Origin: Corbicula japonica
Taxonomy: Eukaryota > Mollusca > Bivalvia > Venerida > Cyrenidae
DNA: 64,000 bases
Direction: 5' to 3'
Assembly: GCA_038501625.1 (NCBI GenBank)
Contig: JAZAYU010000368.1
Coordinates: 174,501-238,500 of the forward strand
Part shown: piece by piece, positions 1 to 11,485 of the stretch
Layout of the letters: each line of letters starts with the position of its first letter
How positions within the stretch are numbered: the stretch's first letter is position 1
Position numbers and translations under genes: made by a program
Notes under the pieces: model-generated
Seen by the model: only the letters and a program-made list of their open reading frames with translations
Databases searched by the model: none
What the model was told of the DNA's origin: nothing

Positions 1-59
1 TCAGTAATCGCCGCACTCACAAAACACAGCCTCCCCACCCAGGGAAAAAGAAGAGAGGA

Positions 60-121
<62 letters not shown>

Positions 122-140
122 AGGGAGGGAGGGAGGGAGG

Positions 141-177
<37 letters not shown>

Positions 178-425
178 TTTGTTATAAGCATGTCAATTCA
201 AATAGGACGCCACAAACAATTAACGAAAATGAGAACCTTTGGGGATGCCGCCTTGGAACGGTCAGTGGCAAAACAAATTACCTCTGGGGGTTTAAACCAG
301 GTTCTAGGGTGCACCAACCTCACACTTGCCCCAATAGGTTCTCGTATCACAAAACAAGCACACGTTGTCTTGGAGAAATAACTCCAACCCACCAAAGAAA
401 TAACGCGTCGAAGGTTCAAGTAACA
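1..425 (+). repeat. R1 dispersed repeat, copy with expanded GA tract
   Basis: This matches the best-preserved R1 copy (30015-30350) along most of its length: the CAGCCTCCCCAC block near the start, the AATGAGAACC block near 227, GGTTTAAACC-type sequence near 290, and the CTTGGAGAAATAACTCCAAC end near 370. The GA-rich segment, about 20 bp in other copies, has grown here to over 120 bp. The 5' end may lie outside the window. A short frame (229-381) is shared with the 30015 copy, but the differences are mostly non-synonymous, so it is not treated as coding. The superfamily is unknown. Confidence 0.75.
49..173. repeat. (GA)n/(GGGA)n microsatellite
   Basis: Uninterrupted purine tract, GA dinucleotides with a central run of GGGA units, lying exactly where other R1 copies have a short GA-rich stretch. 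It is therefore an expansion seeded by the repeat. Confidence 0.95.
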
Positions 426-630
426 CCGTCGTATTGCTGAATTAACCCCAGTCAGAAATGTATTCATATTTGTAAAGATATAAGATCTGTCACGTAAATA
501 TTTCCATTCATATATTTGTATTTTGCACCTCTTCATATTTGTTCTTGTTTTCATTTCAATAAAATTTGTAATTATGATTGATTTAAGTTTTTCACATAAC
601 ACGGATTTGTTTGTTCGGAGCCCCTAAGGT

Positions 631-742
631 GACATTTAGCGTATTTTTTTTAATTTTTCATACTTTTTTTAAGGATATTAATTCGTTTAAACGAAATACT
701 ATCCTTAAAAAAGTATGGAAAATGAAAAAAAAGCTAAATGTC
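631..742. mobile_element. Short hairpin (MITE-like) element
   Basis: The two halves are near-perfect reverse complements: GACATTTAGC at the left is mirrored by GCTAAATGTC at the right, and CTTTTTTTAAGGATA by TATCCTTAAAAAAG around a short centre near 690. There is no coding potential. The class is not identifiable. Confidence 0.7.
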
Positions 743-2026
743 TCTTGCAAACCTTGTCGTTTGATTTCCTGCAGACTATACTTTTTGTTGTCTGGTAGGG
801 TTTTGTTTACCTTTGAATTTTCAGGTCTACATGTAGTTAAGAAGTTTTGCTATTAACATCTTAGGAAAACATTTATGAATGAAATTAAGTTAAACTTCAC
901 AATTTTGTTTTTTTTCTAATGGTTTACATTTTTAACATGAGGTGAAATTATTGAGTTTCGTTATCACATGATTACCGATCCCTCAATTTTACATTTTCGT
1001 CACATGATAAATGACGACCGATAGGAGAACGTGAACGAATCGGGATCAGATGTTTAAAAGCTCATGGCATTCATGACAAAAGAGAGGTTTAATGAAAATA
1101 TAGAAGTCATTCTTTTATAACTAATTACAAAATAAATCAACTTTGTATTGCTGTTCATACGGATGTTTAAAACATTATGAAAACTCTTAATTAAGAAACG
1201 ACTGGCCTTAAATAATTACTATAATATATAATAATAATAATAATATAAGAATCAACATATGCATGCCATTATTTTTCTCTCTCTCCGGCGAGGCGCTAAT
1301 TAGGGATTGACAGTGACTCAGTGACAGTGTATTAGGGTTTCGTTTGGGGCAGTCTTAGGTTAGTTACATGATATTATTTCCAACTCCTCATACAAATGAA
1401 TAATTGCTGCCTAAAACGGAATTCGAACATCAAGACTGAACTACCTGAAGATAGCTCCTGTATAATGACGGGAGATTTGTCTCCTTCGTAAAGAATAGAG
1501 GTAGGTGTTCATGATCATCGCCCACACCATAATGTCCTTGTTTAAAGGCTGTACGGGTATTAAACTGTTGTGAATAAACAACAACAACAACAACAACACC
1601 AACGTTCATGATCGCGTCAGTCAAGATATCTGCTCGCACTATCGACAGTGCAACACTGTCATGATAATTGTGATCTGGTCTACGATGATCTACATGACCT
1701 AATGATGCAAGAAATGAACATCTAATGCTTACGAACGCCCACGATCTATGCCTTTTAAATTCTGTATGGTACAAATTAGACCCGTCTAGACTGATAGCAC
1801 CTTCTAATGGACACCTTAGATCACATAATATCTTGTATTACTGACTGAATTCGGTATAAGCTAAATACCATATTTCATTTCCTAAGGATATGCAGCTAAT
1901 TGACATATTCGATCAGATTTTGTATTAGGTTGTTTCAGAATGGCAGAATTCAGTATAAGCTAAATCTGTCATTTCTTAAGGATATGTTGAAAATAGAAGA
2001 CATTTAACAAAAAGAGATTGGATGAT
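743..2026. other. Intergenic, simple repeats only
   Basis: No supported gene. It holds a short (ATA)n run near 1226-1245 and an (AAC)n run near 1578-1600. Short frames here have no recognisable domains. Confidence 0.6.
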
Positions 2027-2565
2027 GTAATGCGCAAAGAGATTGCAGACATGATTCTTGAATAGTGTAATGCGCAAAGAGATTGCAGACATGATTCCTG
2101 TATGGTGTAATGCACAAATAGGTTGCAGATATGAATCTTGAATTGTGTATTGCACAAAGAGATTGCAGACATGATTCTTGAATGGGGTAATGCGCAAAGA
2201 GATTGCAGACATGATTATTGAATAGTGTAATGCACAAATAGGCTGCAGACATGATTCTTGAATGGTGTAATGCCCAAAGATGTTGCAGACATGATTCTTA
2301 AATGGTGTAATGCGCAAATAGGTTGCAGACATGATTCTTGAATGTTGTTATGCACAAATAGGTTGCAGACATGATTCTTGAATGGTGTAATGCACAAATA
2401 GGTTGCAGATATGAATCTTGAATGGTGTAATGCGCAAAGAGATTGCAGACATGATTCTTTAATGGTGTAATGCGCAAAGAGATTGCAGACATGATTCTTG
2501 AATGTTGTAATGCGCAAAGAGGTTGCAGACAGTCGTGATTCTTGAATGGTGTAATACGCAAAAAG
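2027..2565. repeat. 40-bp minisatellite, about 13 copies
   Basis: The unit starts GTAATGCGCA and contains ATTGCAGACATGATTCTTGA. Starts fall every 40 bases (2027, 2067, 2107 ... 2507), and a degenerate last unit carries a small insertion near 2532. Variants alternate GCGCAAAGAG with GCACAAATAG. All three minus-strand frames stay open through long stretches because the unit lacks stops on that strand. The period is not a multiple of three and no splice or start context is seen, so I regard it as non-coding. Confidence 0.95.
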
Positions 2566-3114
2566 TCACATGGGAAAGGCCGTCCGCTATTTATATCCAC
2601 ATGCTTTTACTTGTATATTGTATGCTATGTAAATGCAATAAAGTATATTTAAACTAAACTAATGCGCGAACTTCGAGGTTTTTTTTAGAAAATTGACCTA
2701 TTTTAAAAATAGACCATACTATTACAGACATTATTGTGAATATGATGCATATACATGTATTATAACAGCACAATGCGTAAAAGATAAACACAAGCGCATT
2801 TTTTACAGGTTTAACTATTTGCGTCCATTCACAATACAGATTTTTTTTTAGTATATCATATTAAGCAAACGCAACATGTGTAAAAGCTGATCAATATTTC
2901 CAACTACAACATGTTGTTGAGATAAGCCCACTGCACGAAAATCGAGAAAGACTAAATCATAGGGCTATATCTTTTCAAAACCCGACATTAATACTCACTG
3001 CCAGCTCAGTAATGTTAATATTTGAATGAAATATAGTGTCCCGTTAGGATGCTCGATTTACATGTATGAGAAACAATGCTAGACAAACGCATAAAGGAAA
3101 TTCCGTTTTTATTC
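2566..3114. other. Intergenic, remnant of the foldback spacer
   Basis: No gene. About 2985-3060 resembles the internal spacer of the foldback element at 8961-9989 (shared AAATATAGTGTC and GGATGCTC motifs). Confidence 0.4.
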
Positions 3115-3861
3115 AGAACTCTGGAATTGCTGTTAAATATGAATAACAATACAGATGTCGCGTAAGCTCTTTATCTACAATATGTTACAGTCAAATGTCA
3201 AAATACTAATGTCGGAGCTTGAAGCCGAAAGCAGACATGAAGGGGGTCCCTCTCAAATTTCTTCAAAAATAAACAACAAAACAAACAACGTATATGTATA
3301 TATTTGATACATCGCCACAACATCTTGTAGATAAATATGTACTTGGTAAAGGAATGTTGTATGTTTTTAATAAAAACTTTTTATGTATTTTGTCCATGAA
3401 TTTCAGAGTTCTGTTGCGAACGGGTTTTGTTTTGATTTAGTATGGTAATTAAACAACTCAGCGTGTAAACGTTACATGTAATACATTATAAGATAAATAC
3501 ATTCCTTTACTGAAATTTAGCTGGCAATGAGTATTTTTCATAAAATTTCTTTTTGATATGTTGACCAGTTTTCGCCATTTGTAATGTTTGCCCTCAACAC
3601 CTCGCTCCTTCCCCATTGCCCCACCAACCTTAAAACAGTTGATTAATTTACATTATAATTAGACAAACAGTCTTGGTAACTGACATGTGTAAATCTAAAA
3701 TAAACGAATACCTTGCTTTTAGAACATATATCGCAAAATGAGTGTTACTATTTTATGAACTCTAATTTTTCTAAAAAAAGTAACAGCTGTGTTCTATCCT
3801 ACATGAATTAGCATTATTCACGAAAATAGATTTTAGCCTTATGTTGGATGTTGTCTCTTTA
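3115..3861. repeat. Direct repeat D1, decayed foldback arm plus flank
   Basis: Pairs with 4000-4690: both carry ACTCTGGAATTG, ATGTTACAGTCA, AATTTCAGAGTTCTG, ACGAATACCTTGCTTTTAGA and GTTGGATGTTGTCTCT in the same order and orientation. The middle part is a diverged arm of the TTAA foldback family (GTTTTCGCCATTTGTAATG near 3568). Confidence 0.7.
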
Positions 3862-3867
3862 CGTTGT

Positions 3868-3995
3868 GTTATTTGAGGCGCGTCACGGGAAAAGGTACCT
3901 TCGGACACTTGACTTTAATCTTTGAAATGACGTCATAAATTTGAGCAGTCGACATTATTTATTATACATTTCGCGCTAAAAATTCCAAGAGTAAC
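3868..3995. mobile_element. R4 CRE-bearing MITE, 5' part
   Basis: Starts with GAGGCGCGTCACGGGAAAAG, as in the full copy at 7693-7948, and contains one TGACGTCA palindrome near 3928. It sits exactly between the two direct repeats D1 and D2. Confidence 0.65.
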
Positions 3996-3999
3996 AAAG

Positions 4000-4690
4000 T
4001 CACTCTGGAATTGATGTTTACAGCGTCTAGAATAACGATACAGATGACGCTAAACTCAACATGTTACAGTCATATGTCAAAATAATGTCGGAGCTAAATG
4101 CTTTGCACTTGAAGCCTAAATTCGACATGAAAGAGGTCTTTCTCAATTTTCTTATGAACCCAGATATTTTAAGAGAATTCGCCACAACATATTGTAGATA
4201 AGCAAATACTTGTTACTAATTTCTTTTTAGGTATATTATCCGTGAATTTCAGAGTTCTGATACAAAGTGTTTTTTGTTTTGTTTTGGTTTGGTATATGCT
4301 TGGTAATTAGAACATCTATATGACTAAACTCAACTCAGGGTGCATGTACAGGTAATACATCCTAAGATAAATAAATTCCTTCACTAAAATCTAGCCGACA
4401 ATGAGTATTTTCCTAAAGTTCATTTTTGAAATTTTAGCTAGTTTGGTCTTATCTCACTTTTAAAAATTGATTTTAATTTTCATACTTATTAAGCAAACTA
4501 AGATATTATCTTGTGTAAATCTAAAACAAACGAATACCTTGCTTTTAGAACATAATATTACTAGTGTTACTATTTAATGAAATCTCACTTAATTCTAAAA
4601 AACTAACAGCTGTGTTCTGTCCTACATGAATTAACATTATTTCCGAAAATAGATTTTAGATTTCAGCCTTGATGTTGGATGTTGTCTCTA
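4000..4690. repeat. Direct repeat D2
   Basis: Second copy of the unit at 3115-3861, with several small deletions. The end motif GTTGGATGTTGTCTCT recurs at about 4674. Confidence 0.7.
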
Positions 4691-6994
4691 TTTTTATTTG
4701 TGACATTCAGTGGCAGATTAACCGGTTTACAGGGTGGATTGCTTACACCAAATTTTCTGAGTTTTTTATATATATTTTTTCTCAAATCTGCCATTTTTTG
4801 AGCATAAAAAGCCTATTGTTTTACTCTTTATTAGTTACTGAAGGGTCGAACGTAATGCTGTTACATGTTAACACAAACCTCTCCAACCTTGGTCCAATAT
4901 TTTAACCCAGCTCCAACGTATTAAACGTTAGAAGAGAAATATTATGCGCTGCTCTGAAAAAAAAAATTTCCCATTCAGCAACAATAATCAAACGTTTTCA
5001 TGCATAATGCTCATCTCTGACCGACCAGACCCTATTAAAACGAATTTGAAAGGGCCACGGATGACTGCTGCATATCTGATTTAATTGTCAATATTGACCG
5101 GAACTACCCCAGTAACAGGTGCGCGTTACTAAGGGAGGTAGGCCTCCATCTGTGTTCATATATCGATGAAACGAAATTCGATTCTTATAATAACAACCGT
5201 TGAAAAACATTTTTGTCTGAATTTATCATTTACTTATTTAGTATTTAAGATTGTGTTGTATACATTGGTGCGTAGTAATACGGAGTTGCTTCATCGCAGT
5301 CACTTGGCCGTAATTAGCCAATCAGTAAGTGCTAATCTGGAAAACGTATCAAAGTTATACATTCTGTAATTATACATTATACTTTTTTGTAAAAATTAAA
5401 TGACAACAAAATAACACATACGTCAATGTAAACTAAACATGACAAGCGATTTCTCCCATTTACTATTGCGCACCCCTCCCCCACCCTATACCCCATCCCC
5501 CTTCCATCAGTTATGAATTTATATACATGTCCCTTTTCAAAAAACCAAAATTTATTGTTTTATTATCCTGTAAAGCATTTTCCAGGCAAAAAGAAACTGC
5601 CTCGTAACAATTTCATGGCCTATTCCAATAAAAGAATTTTTCGTAGAACATTAATTCTGATAATTCTGTCCGATTTTTTCTGACATGTTCTGGGTGGCAC
5701 TGATTTGACAAGATTCAAAGCGTACTAAGCAGTTCGCATAAACTGAGCATTAATTCTAATCTATAGCGTTTACTTACTCTGAACGAGAACAGTTTGATTA
5801 GCAAAACCGATACCGCTTCTGCTTTCCGACAACTTGTAGAGTTTTCAACATGTGTTTCTGCTAAAACAACCTTGAGTTGATTAATTTGTAATATTTGAGA
5901 AAAGATTGCGAGACTGTGCAAAACATACAAGTGCCAATTGCTAGTAAATGTTTCAATGTCTGAGTTGTAAAAACGTTACTTTGAAATAAATACACATGTA
6001 TAAGATGTAAGCGGTGATACATGTAATGGGTGTTGAATGTCAAACATCTACATGTATATATTATATTTTATTTGTAAATGCTCATCCATTTACACCAACC
6101 GATTTGTTTAGCTCTTGTGAATTTATGTAAATAGAATTTTAGTAAATTTTTAGATCCAGTTATTTTTCTTTACTGTTCTGACAAGTCATAGCATATGCAA
6201 AATAAAGATATTTATAACATTTGTTTGTGCAAACGCTCATTGAATGGCATTTTGATAATTTTCTTTTTTATCAATGAACATGTAGACGGCCATTCAGCGT
6301 AATGTTTGTCTGATATCTAGGCTACAGCATGTTCAATGTCTCTTTACACCAATCCTTTTAGGTCAGAGACCACTAAATAGTTTCCCATAGACTTACATTA
6401 TAAGATTTGGTCCTCCTGTGATTTTATTTACACGACTTGTTCCAAAACTACCCCAGATTTGCATAGTGGCACTCTTGGGAAATGCAAAAATGACCAAGAA
6501 TTGGTGCCTTCACCAACTCATTCTCTCAGCATTTTAAACCGAAAGTAACCACCCCCAGAATGTAAACAAATCTCTAACCCAAAATAAGGAAAGTACCAAC
6601 TTCTTTAAAGTGACACAAATCACCTTTCAAACAGTGTTTTAAATAATCATTTTTATTTTTAAGTATATAATTAAAGTCATTTTACATTTTTGAAAACAAA
6701 AAATTATTTCTATTCTCTATAGTTTTGGCCAATGAATCTTTGAAAATAAATTAAGCCCGAATCGTCCCTAGACAAAATTGTCCAATCCGCGACAGGCTTT
6801 TCTATTTACTGTCCTCTGACCTACAGAGAGTAAAATCTGCTGTAATTATATCCCTACGCCATGAAATATGCTGTTTTGTTAGCGGATTAGGATCTGTGTT
6901 ATAAGCAGATATTTGTTGATTTGCTTGGTAAGCATTGCCAGTTGAACAGGATGATAGTCTTGGTGAAATACTTCTGTTTAGATTTGTGAATTTG
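4691..6994. other. Intergenic, no feature recognised
   Basis: AT-rich sequence with only short frames lacking domain signatures or convincing splice context. I see no repeat family here that recurs elsewhere in the window. Confidence 0.5.
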
Positions 6995-7290
6995 GAGGTC
7001 AAGCGGCGTGAAGTTTGCGATCTGGCGGCCTAGCTGTAAGAATTTGGCGGCCTGGCGGCCTAGCTGCATGAATTTGGAATGCTCACTGCCAATCAAATAA
7101 ATTTGAATGAAATATAAAGTCCTGTTTGGACGGATTGGCGGGCTAGCTAATTTAAAATAGCGGCCTGGCAGCCTAGCTGTGTGAAGTTGGTGGCCTGGCG
7201 TCCAAGCTGCAAAATGTTGGTGGTCTAGCAGCTTGAAGTTAGCCACCTGGCGTCCTAGCTGCATGAAGTTTGCTGTCTAGCGGTATGTAG
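6995..7290. repeat. Degenerate minisatellite built on GGCGGCCTAGCTG
   Basis: Variants of GGCGGCCTAGCTG followed by TGAAGTTTG or TGAATTTGG recur about eight times with irregular 20-35 base spacing. An unrelated patch at about 7079-7135 resembles sequence near 2990 and interrupts it. Confidence 0.75.
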
Positions 7291-7692
7291 TTATCGTCTA
7301 CTGCACATTTTTCGTCATGCTACAGGCCTGCACGTCGCATTGTCGAATAATCAGTTTGAAACAATGGGTCTTACATTAAAACAAACACATGATGTCCAGT
7401 CATACAGTTATTGAGAAAACACCCATTTCGTATGAGAACCTTATGTATGTCAGGGGTAGGCATTGTGATATCATTTCAGGGTGAAAGCATAGCGAAATCA
7501 TACCATTTAAAAATATATCTGAATAGAAAGTACAATTGCGTGAATAATGTCAGTGCGAAAAAATCATCCGCTCTTGCGCTAAAAATCTTGTCTCAGCTAC
7601 ATTAAAATGATACCACGGTAAATTATCCGAATGACGTAAGCTATAGATGTTAAGTCTGCGTAAAAATTCATTACTGATGAGCACGATGTTCT

Positions 7693-7948
7693 TATTTGAG
7701 GCGCGTCACGGGAAAAGATACAGGTCTTCGGACAGTTGACGTCAGTCCTTGAAATGACGTCATAAAGTTGAGCCGACGACATTAATTATAATGCAATTCG
7801 CGGTAAAAATACCATTTTATTAACAAAATGTGTAATAAAATCACTTTTTAGTTATGAGAAAACAATATATTATTGTAAGTTCTTTCTAAATATAGTAAAA
7901 ACTAAAATATCACTAAAAACGACCTTTTCCCGTGACGTGCTCCGTTTT
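7693..7948. mobile_element. R4 MITE, most complete copy, two CRE sites
   Basis: Terminal inverted repeats: the left end contains GCGTCACGGGAAAAG and the right end CTTTTCCCGTGACGTGC, its reverse complement with small changes. About 250 bp with no coding capacity. Two perfect TGACGTCA palindromes lie about 18 bases apart near 7738-7763. Related copies lie at 3868, 10065 and 22893. Target duplications are not clear. Confidence 0.7.
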
Positions 7949-8547
7949 TAACAGTACTCTAAAATGCTTTTGTTAGTTCCTTAAAGGGGTAGGTAAAATC
8001 CCAGCAGGTATAGCCTTTTAAAATTGCCATCCCCATTAAGAGGTGATATTTAGGCTCTTCCATAGGGGCTATCTTTGTTTCGCCCCATCGACCTTTGGGT
8101 GGTACCTCAAAAACGCGAAAACACGATGCGAAAGTGTGATGCGATGGCAATATTTAATTAATTTTGTTTCGAAAATTGTGTGTAAAATTTGTTTTGGAAA
8201 TTGTAAGCCTCTTGTTAAAATAGCCACCAATCGATAATTTATTCTTCATTTGTTTTCCTTTTGCGAACTAATTTTACAACGCTTATTATTAATTTTTACC
8301 CTTCTTGAGAATAAAAAAATAGGTCAAAAGCCAGCTTTGATATCTACGTCGGAAAAGTCTTAATTAATACGAAATAACGTAATTCCACTTGTTCTCGCAT
8401 GACTTCTGTAGTTAGCGGTAAGTGCATGTCTCGCACACTATTCTATTCTCTGTGTAAATGAACTTTTTGGACTTACGCGAATGAGTACAAAACAACCATA
8501 CGCACAAGACACAATTTGGACAAGAATTCGAAGCATGCGCACTTTCA

Positions 8548-8715
8548 AGGCCACAATACTGGTTAAGGAAAACCGCTTGGCAAAACTCAATAATCTGTAA
8601 TCCATCACCTTTAGTATGTACTTTCAGGAAACATTGGTCTTGATCCTCTCACAGATAAACATGCTTGTTACGCAGACATCATGTTTTATCAACATTTTCC
8701 AAGCCTGCTTACAGC
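8548..8715. repeat. R6 dispersed repeat, copy 1
   Basis: Shares ordered motifs with 15975-16155: ACTGGTTAA, ATGTACTTTCAGGAAAC, GCAGACATCAT, TTTTATCAACAT. Class unknown. Confidence 0.5.
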
Positions 8716-8960
8716 AGGTATTGTTGTTAAGTCTTTAATCATTTGCAATGAGTTTGTATTTAATCATTGCAAGGTGTTTATTTACGCGTAGGTTCAAACG
8801 CATACTTACTCCAGAATTTAATTTTCATGAAACGTATCGATATGATTGGAGATCATGCGATATTTAAACGAATTTGCTGGTACAATAAAAGCATCTATGA
8901 TTTACATGAAACGCTAGAAATAAACCGACCAAAAAAGGATTCGAATAACCGAATGCTTAA

Positions 8961-9989
8961 GAGGTCGAAAACATTGCAAATGGCGAAAAGTGGCTAAAAT
9001 TTAAAAAATGAATTTTGGAGGAAATACTTATTGCCACCTAGATTTTAGTAAAGAAATGTATTTAGCTAAGGATGTAGTTAATGTTTGCAAGCTCAATTTA
9101 GTCTAATTCATGTTCTAGTTACCAAGCACATACTAAAACAAAAGAAAAACCGTTTGCATGAGAACTCTGAAATTCATGGACAATATACCAAAGCAATTCA
9201 TACCTGAAATAAGTTTATGCTGGTCTACAATGTTTAGTGCCAATTCGTCAAAATAATGTTAGGGTTTTCAAGAAATTCAATGAAAACTTACCTCCGGGTT
9301 TCTACTTTCGGTTTCGGTTTGAAGTCAAAATGTACTTCTTAAAATTTCTGACATTATTTTGACAGATGAACGCAAAGTATTGTAAATAATTGTTTACGTG
9401 ATACCTATTAGTATCATTTTTCTAGACGTTTTAAACAGCCATTCCAGACTTCTTGTGCAAACGATATTTCGTGTTTGTGTGTGTCTCTTCTATGTAAATA
9501 AAGCATTTTTTTTTCAAACAACTTGAGCATCCAAACTTAAATACAGCAACGTGACACTATATTTCTTCACTTTTATTGGTCTGCCAGTGGGAATTAATGT
9601 TGAGTTTTGAAAAGGTGCATCAAAGTGTTTGACTTCAAACCGAAAGTAGAAACCTGGAAGTAAGTTTTCCTTGAATTTCTTGAAACCCCTAACATCACTT
9701 TGACAAATTTACACTAAACATTTTAGACAAGCATAGACTTATTTCAGGTATGAGTTGCGATGATATATTGTCCATGAATTTCAGAGTTCTCATGCAAACG
9801 GGTTTTCTTTTGTTTTAGTATGTGCTTGGTAATTAGAACATGAAATAGACTAAATTGAGCTTGCAAACATTAACTACGTCCTTAGCTAAATACATTTCTT
9901 TACTAAAATCTAGGTGGCAATAAGTATTTCCCCCAAAATTCAGTTTGAAATTTTAGCCACTTTTCGCCATTTGCAATGTTTGCGACCCC
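8961..9989. mobile_element. TTAA-flanked foldback element 1 (piggyBac-type MITE)
   Basis: TTAA flanks both ends (8957-8960 and 9990-9993). The ends are inverted repeats containing AACATTGCAAATGGCGAAAA on the left and its mirror TTTTCGCCATTTGCAATGTT on the right. The arms are about 330-380 bp each and surround a spacer of about 260 bp. There is no transposase frame. TTAA duplication is the hallmark of piggyBac-superfamily insertion. A non-autonomous member is inferred; the driving transposase is not in this window. Confidence 0.75.
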
Positions 9990-10064
9990 TTAATGAAAAT
10001 TATCAAACCATTTTAATATTCGTATATTGATATTCGTAGCGATAAACATATGGCGCGTGTCCAT

Positions 10065-10285
10065 GAAAATGGGTCGTTTTGTAAGTTTATACTATAATGG
10101 GTAAATTCTCACAATATCTTTCATTTTTTACAAATAATAGGTGATTTTGAAACACATTTTACGTTATTATGTTAATCTTATCACGAAATGCATAATTGGT
10201 AATGTCGTCTGCTCAACTTTATGACGTCATTTCAAGAATTGAAGAAAGCTTCCGTTGACACCTTGTCCTGTATCGTGTCCCTATA
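10065..10285. mobile_element. R4 MITE, decayed copy in inverted orientation
   Basis: Contains AATGTCGTCTGCTCA followed by TTTATGACGTCATTTCAA near 10200-10236, as in the copy at 22893-23118. One TGACGTCA remains and the ends have decayed. Confidence 0.55.
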
Positions 10286-10532
10286 ACAATGGTGTCACTA
10301 CATAATGAACAGCAAAGAAGAATGAGTTGAAATGCAGTACTAATTAGGAACATGCCAGGTTCAGAAAACATAACCTTCCCACCCAGCTAACACGGAAATG
10401 TATATGCTAGTGAAATTCAATGATACAAAAATTATCAAGTAGAAAAATCTGATAATACAAGGAAACTATAATGTGATATTCAAATATGTGAAAAAGGAAC
10501 ATTCAAACCAACGGACACAGTTAAAGAAAATT

Positions 10533-10660
10533 TCAGGCTTGGTTTATTTAAGCCGGTCATGAGCAGTAACTTACATAATTATTATGTAACTGAATATTGC
10601 ATGCCACGCTGCATCGGCTTTGGCGCAACTCAGGATTTACACAAGTAAACAATACACAAT
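10533..10660 (+). repeat. R2 dispersed repeat, diverged fragment
   Basis: Shares CAGGCTTGG...AAGCC, AGCAGTAAC and GCGCAACTCA with other R2 copies. The first hairpin is GGCTT/AAGCC instead of GGCTC/GAGCC, a paired change that keeps base pairing. Confidence 0.5.
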
Positions 10661-10763
10661 TTGATCTGGTATATTGCAAATGATAAGTTTTCAAGCCACC
10701 AGCAGTCTTACAACTGCTTTGACAAGGTTGGTTTTTTAATGTGCGCACAAGTTTAAATCTTAA

Positions 10764-11485
10764 GGCGTCGCAAACATTGCAAATGGTGAAAAGTGGCTAA
10801 AATTTAAAAAATGATGTTCGGGAAAAATACTTATTGCCACCTAGATTTTAGTAAAGAAATGTATTAAGCTAAGGATGTAGTTAATGTTTGCAAGCTCAAT
10901 TTAGTCTAATTCATGTTCTAATTATCAAGCACATACTAAAACAAAAGAAAAACCGTTTGCATGAGAACTCTGAAATTCATGGACAATATACCAAACCAAC
11001 TCATACCTGAAATAGGTATATGCTGGTCTACAATGTTTAGTGCCAATTTGTCAAAATAGTGTTAGGGTTTTCAAGAAATTAAAGGAAAACTTACTCCCTG
11101 GTTCAAAATGAAAGTAGAAATCTATAGAAATCTACTTTCATTTTGAACCAGGAAGTAAGATTTTTTTGATTTTCTTGAAAACACTAACATTTTTTAGATG
11201 AATTGGCACTAAACATTGTAGACTAGCATATTCGTATTTCAGGTATTAGTTGCTTTAGTATATTGTCCATGAATTTCAGAGTTCTCATGCAAATGGTTTT
11301 TCTTTTGTTTTAGTATGTGCTTGGTAATTAGAACATGAATTAGACTAAATTAAGCATGCAAACATTAACTACATCCATAGCTATATACATTTCTTTACTA
11401 AAATCTAGGTGGCAATAAGTATTTCCCCCAAAATTCATTTTTGAAATTTTAGCCAGTTTTCGCCATTTGCAATGTTTGCGACCTC
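10764..11485. mobile_element. TTAA-flanked foldback element 2, almost perfect hairpin
   Basis: TTAA lies at 10760-10763 and 11486-11489. The left arm (10764 to about 11120) and right arm (about 11130-11485) are near-complete reverse complements with almost no spacer: AAATCTACTTTCATTTTGAA sits at the apex. The arms are homologous to element 1, so this looks like an internal-deletion derivative. A transcript would fold into a stem of about 350 bp. No coding capacity. Confidence 0.8.

Noticed and set aside
229..381. Reading frame shared by the R1 copies at 1-425 and 30015-30350
   Set aside because: Nearly all differences between the copies change the amino acid, and most other R1 copies break the frame, so there is no sign of protein-level selection.
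2027..2565. CRISPR-like array
   Set aside because: The units abut without unique spacers and the genome is eukaryotic; it is an ordinary minisatellite.
6899..7264. 121-codon minus-strand frame
   Set aside because: It lies across the degenerate GGCGGCCTAGCTG minisatellite and has no domain.
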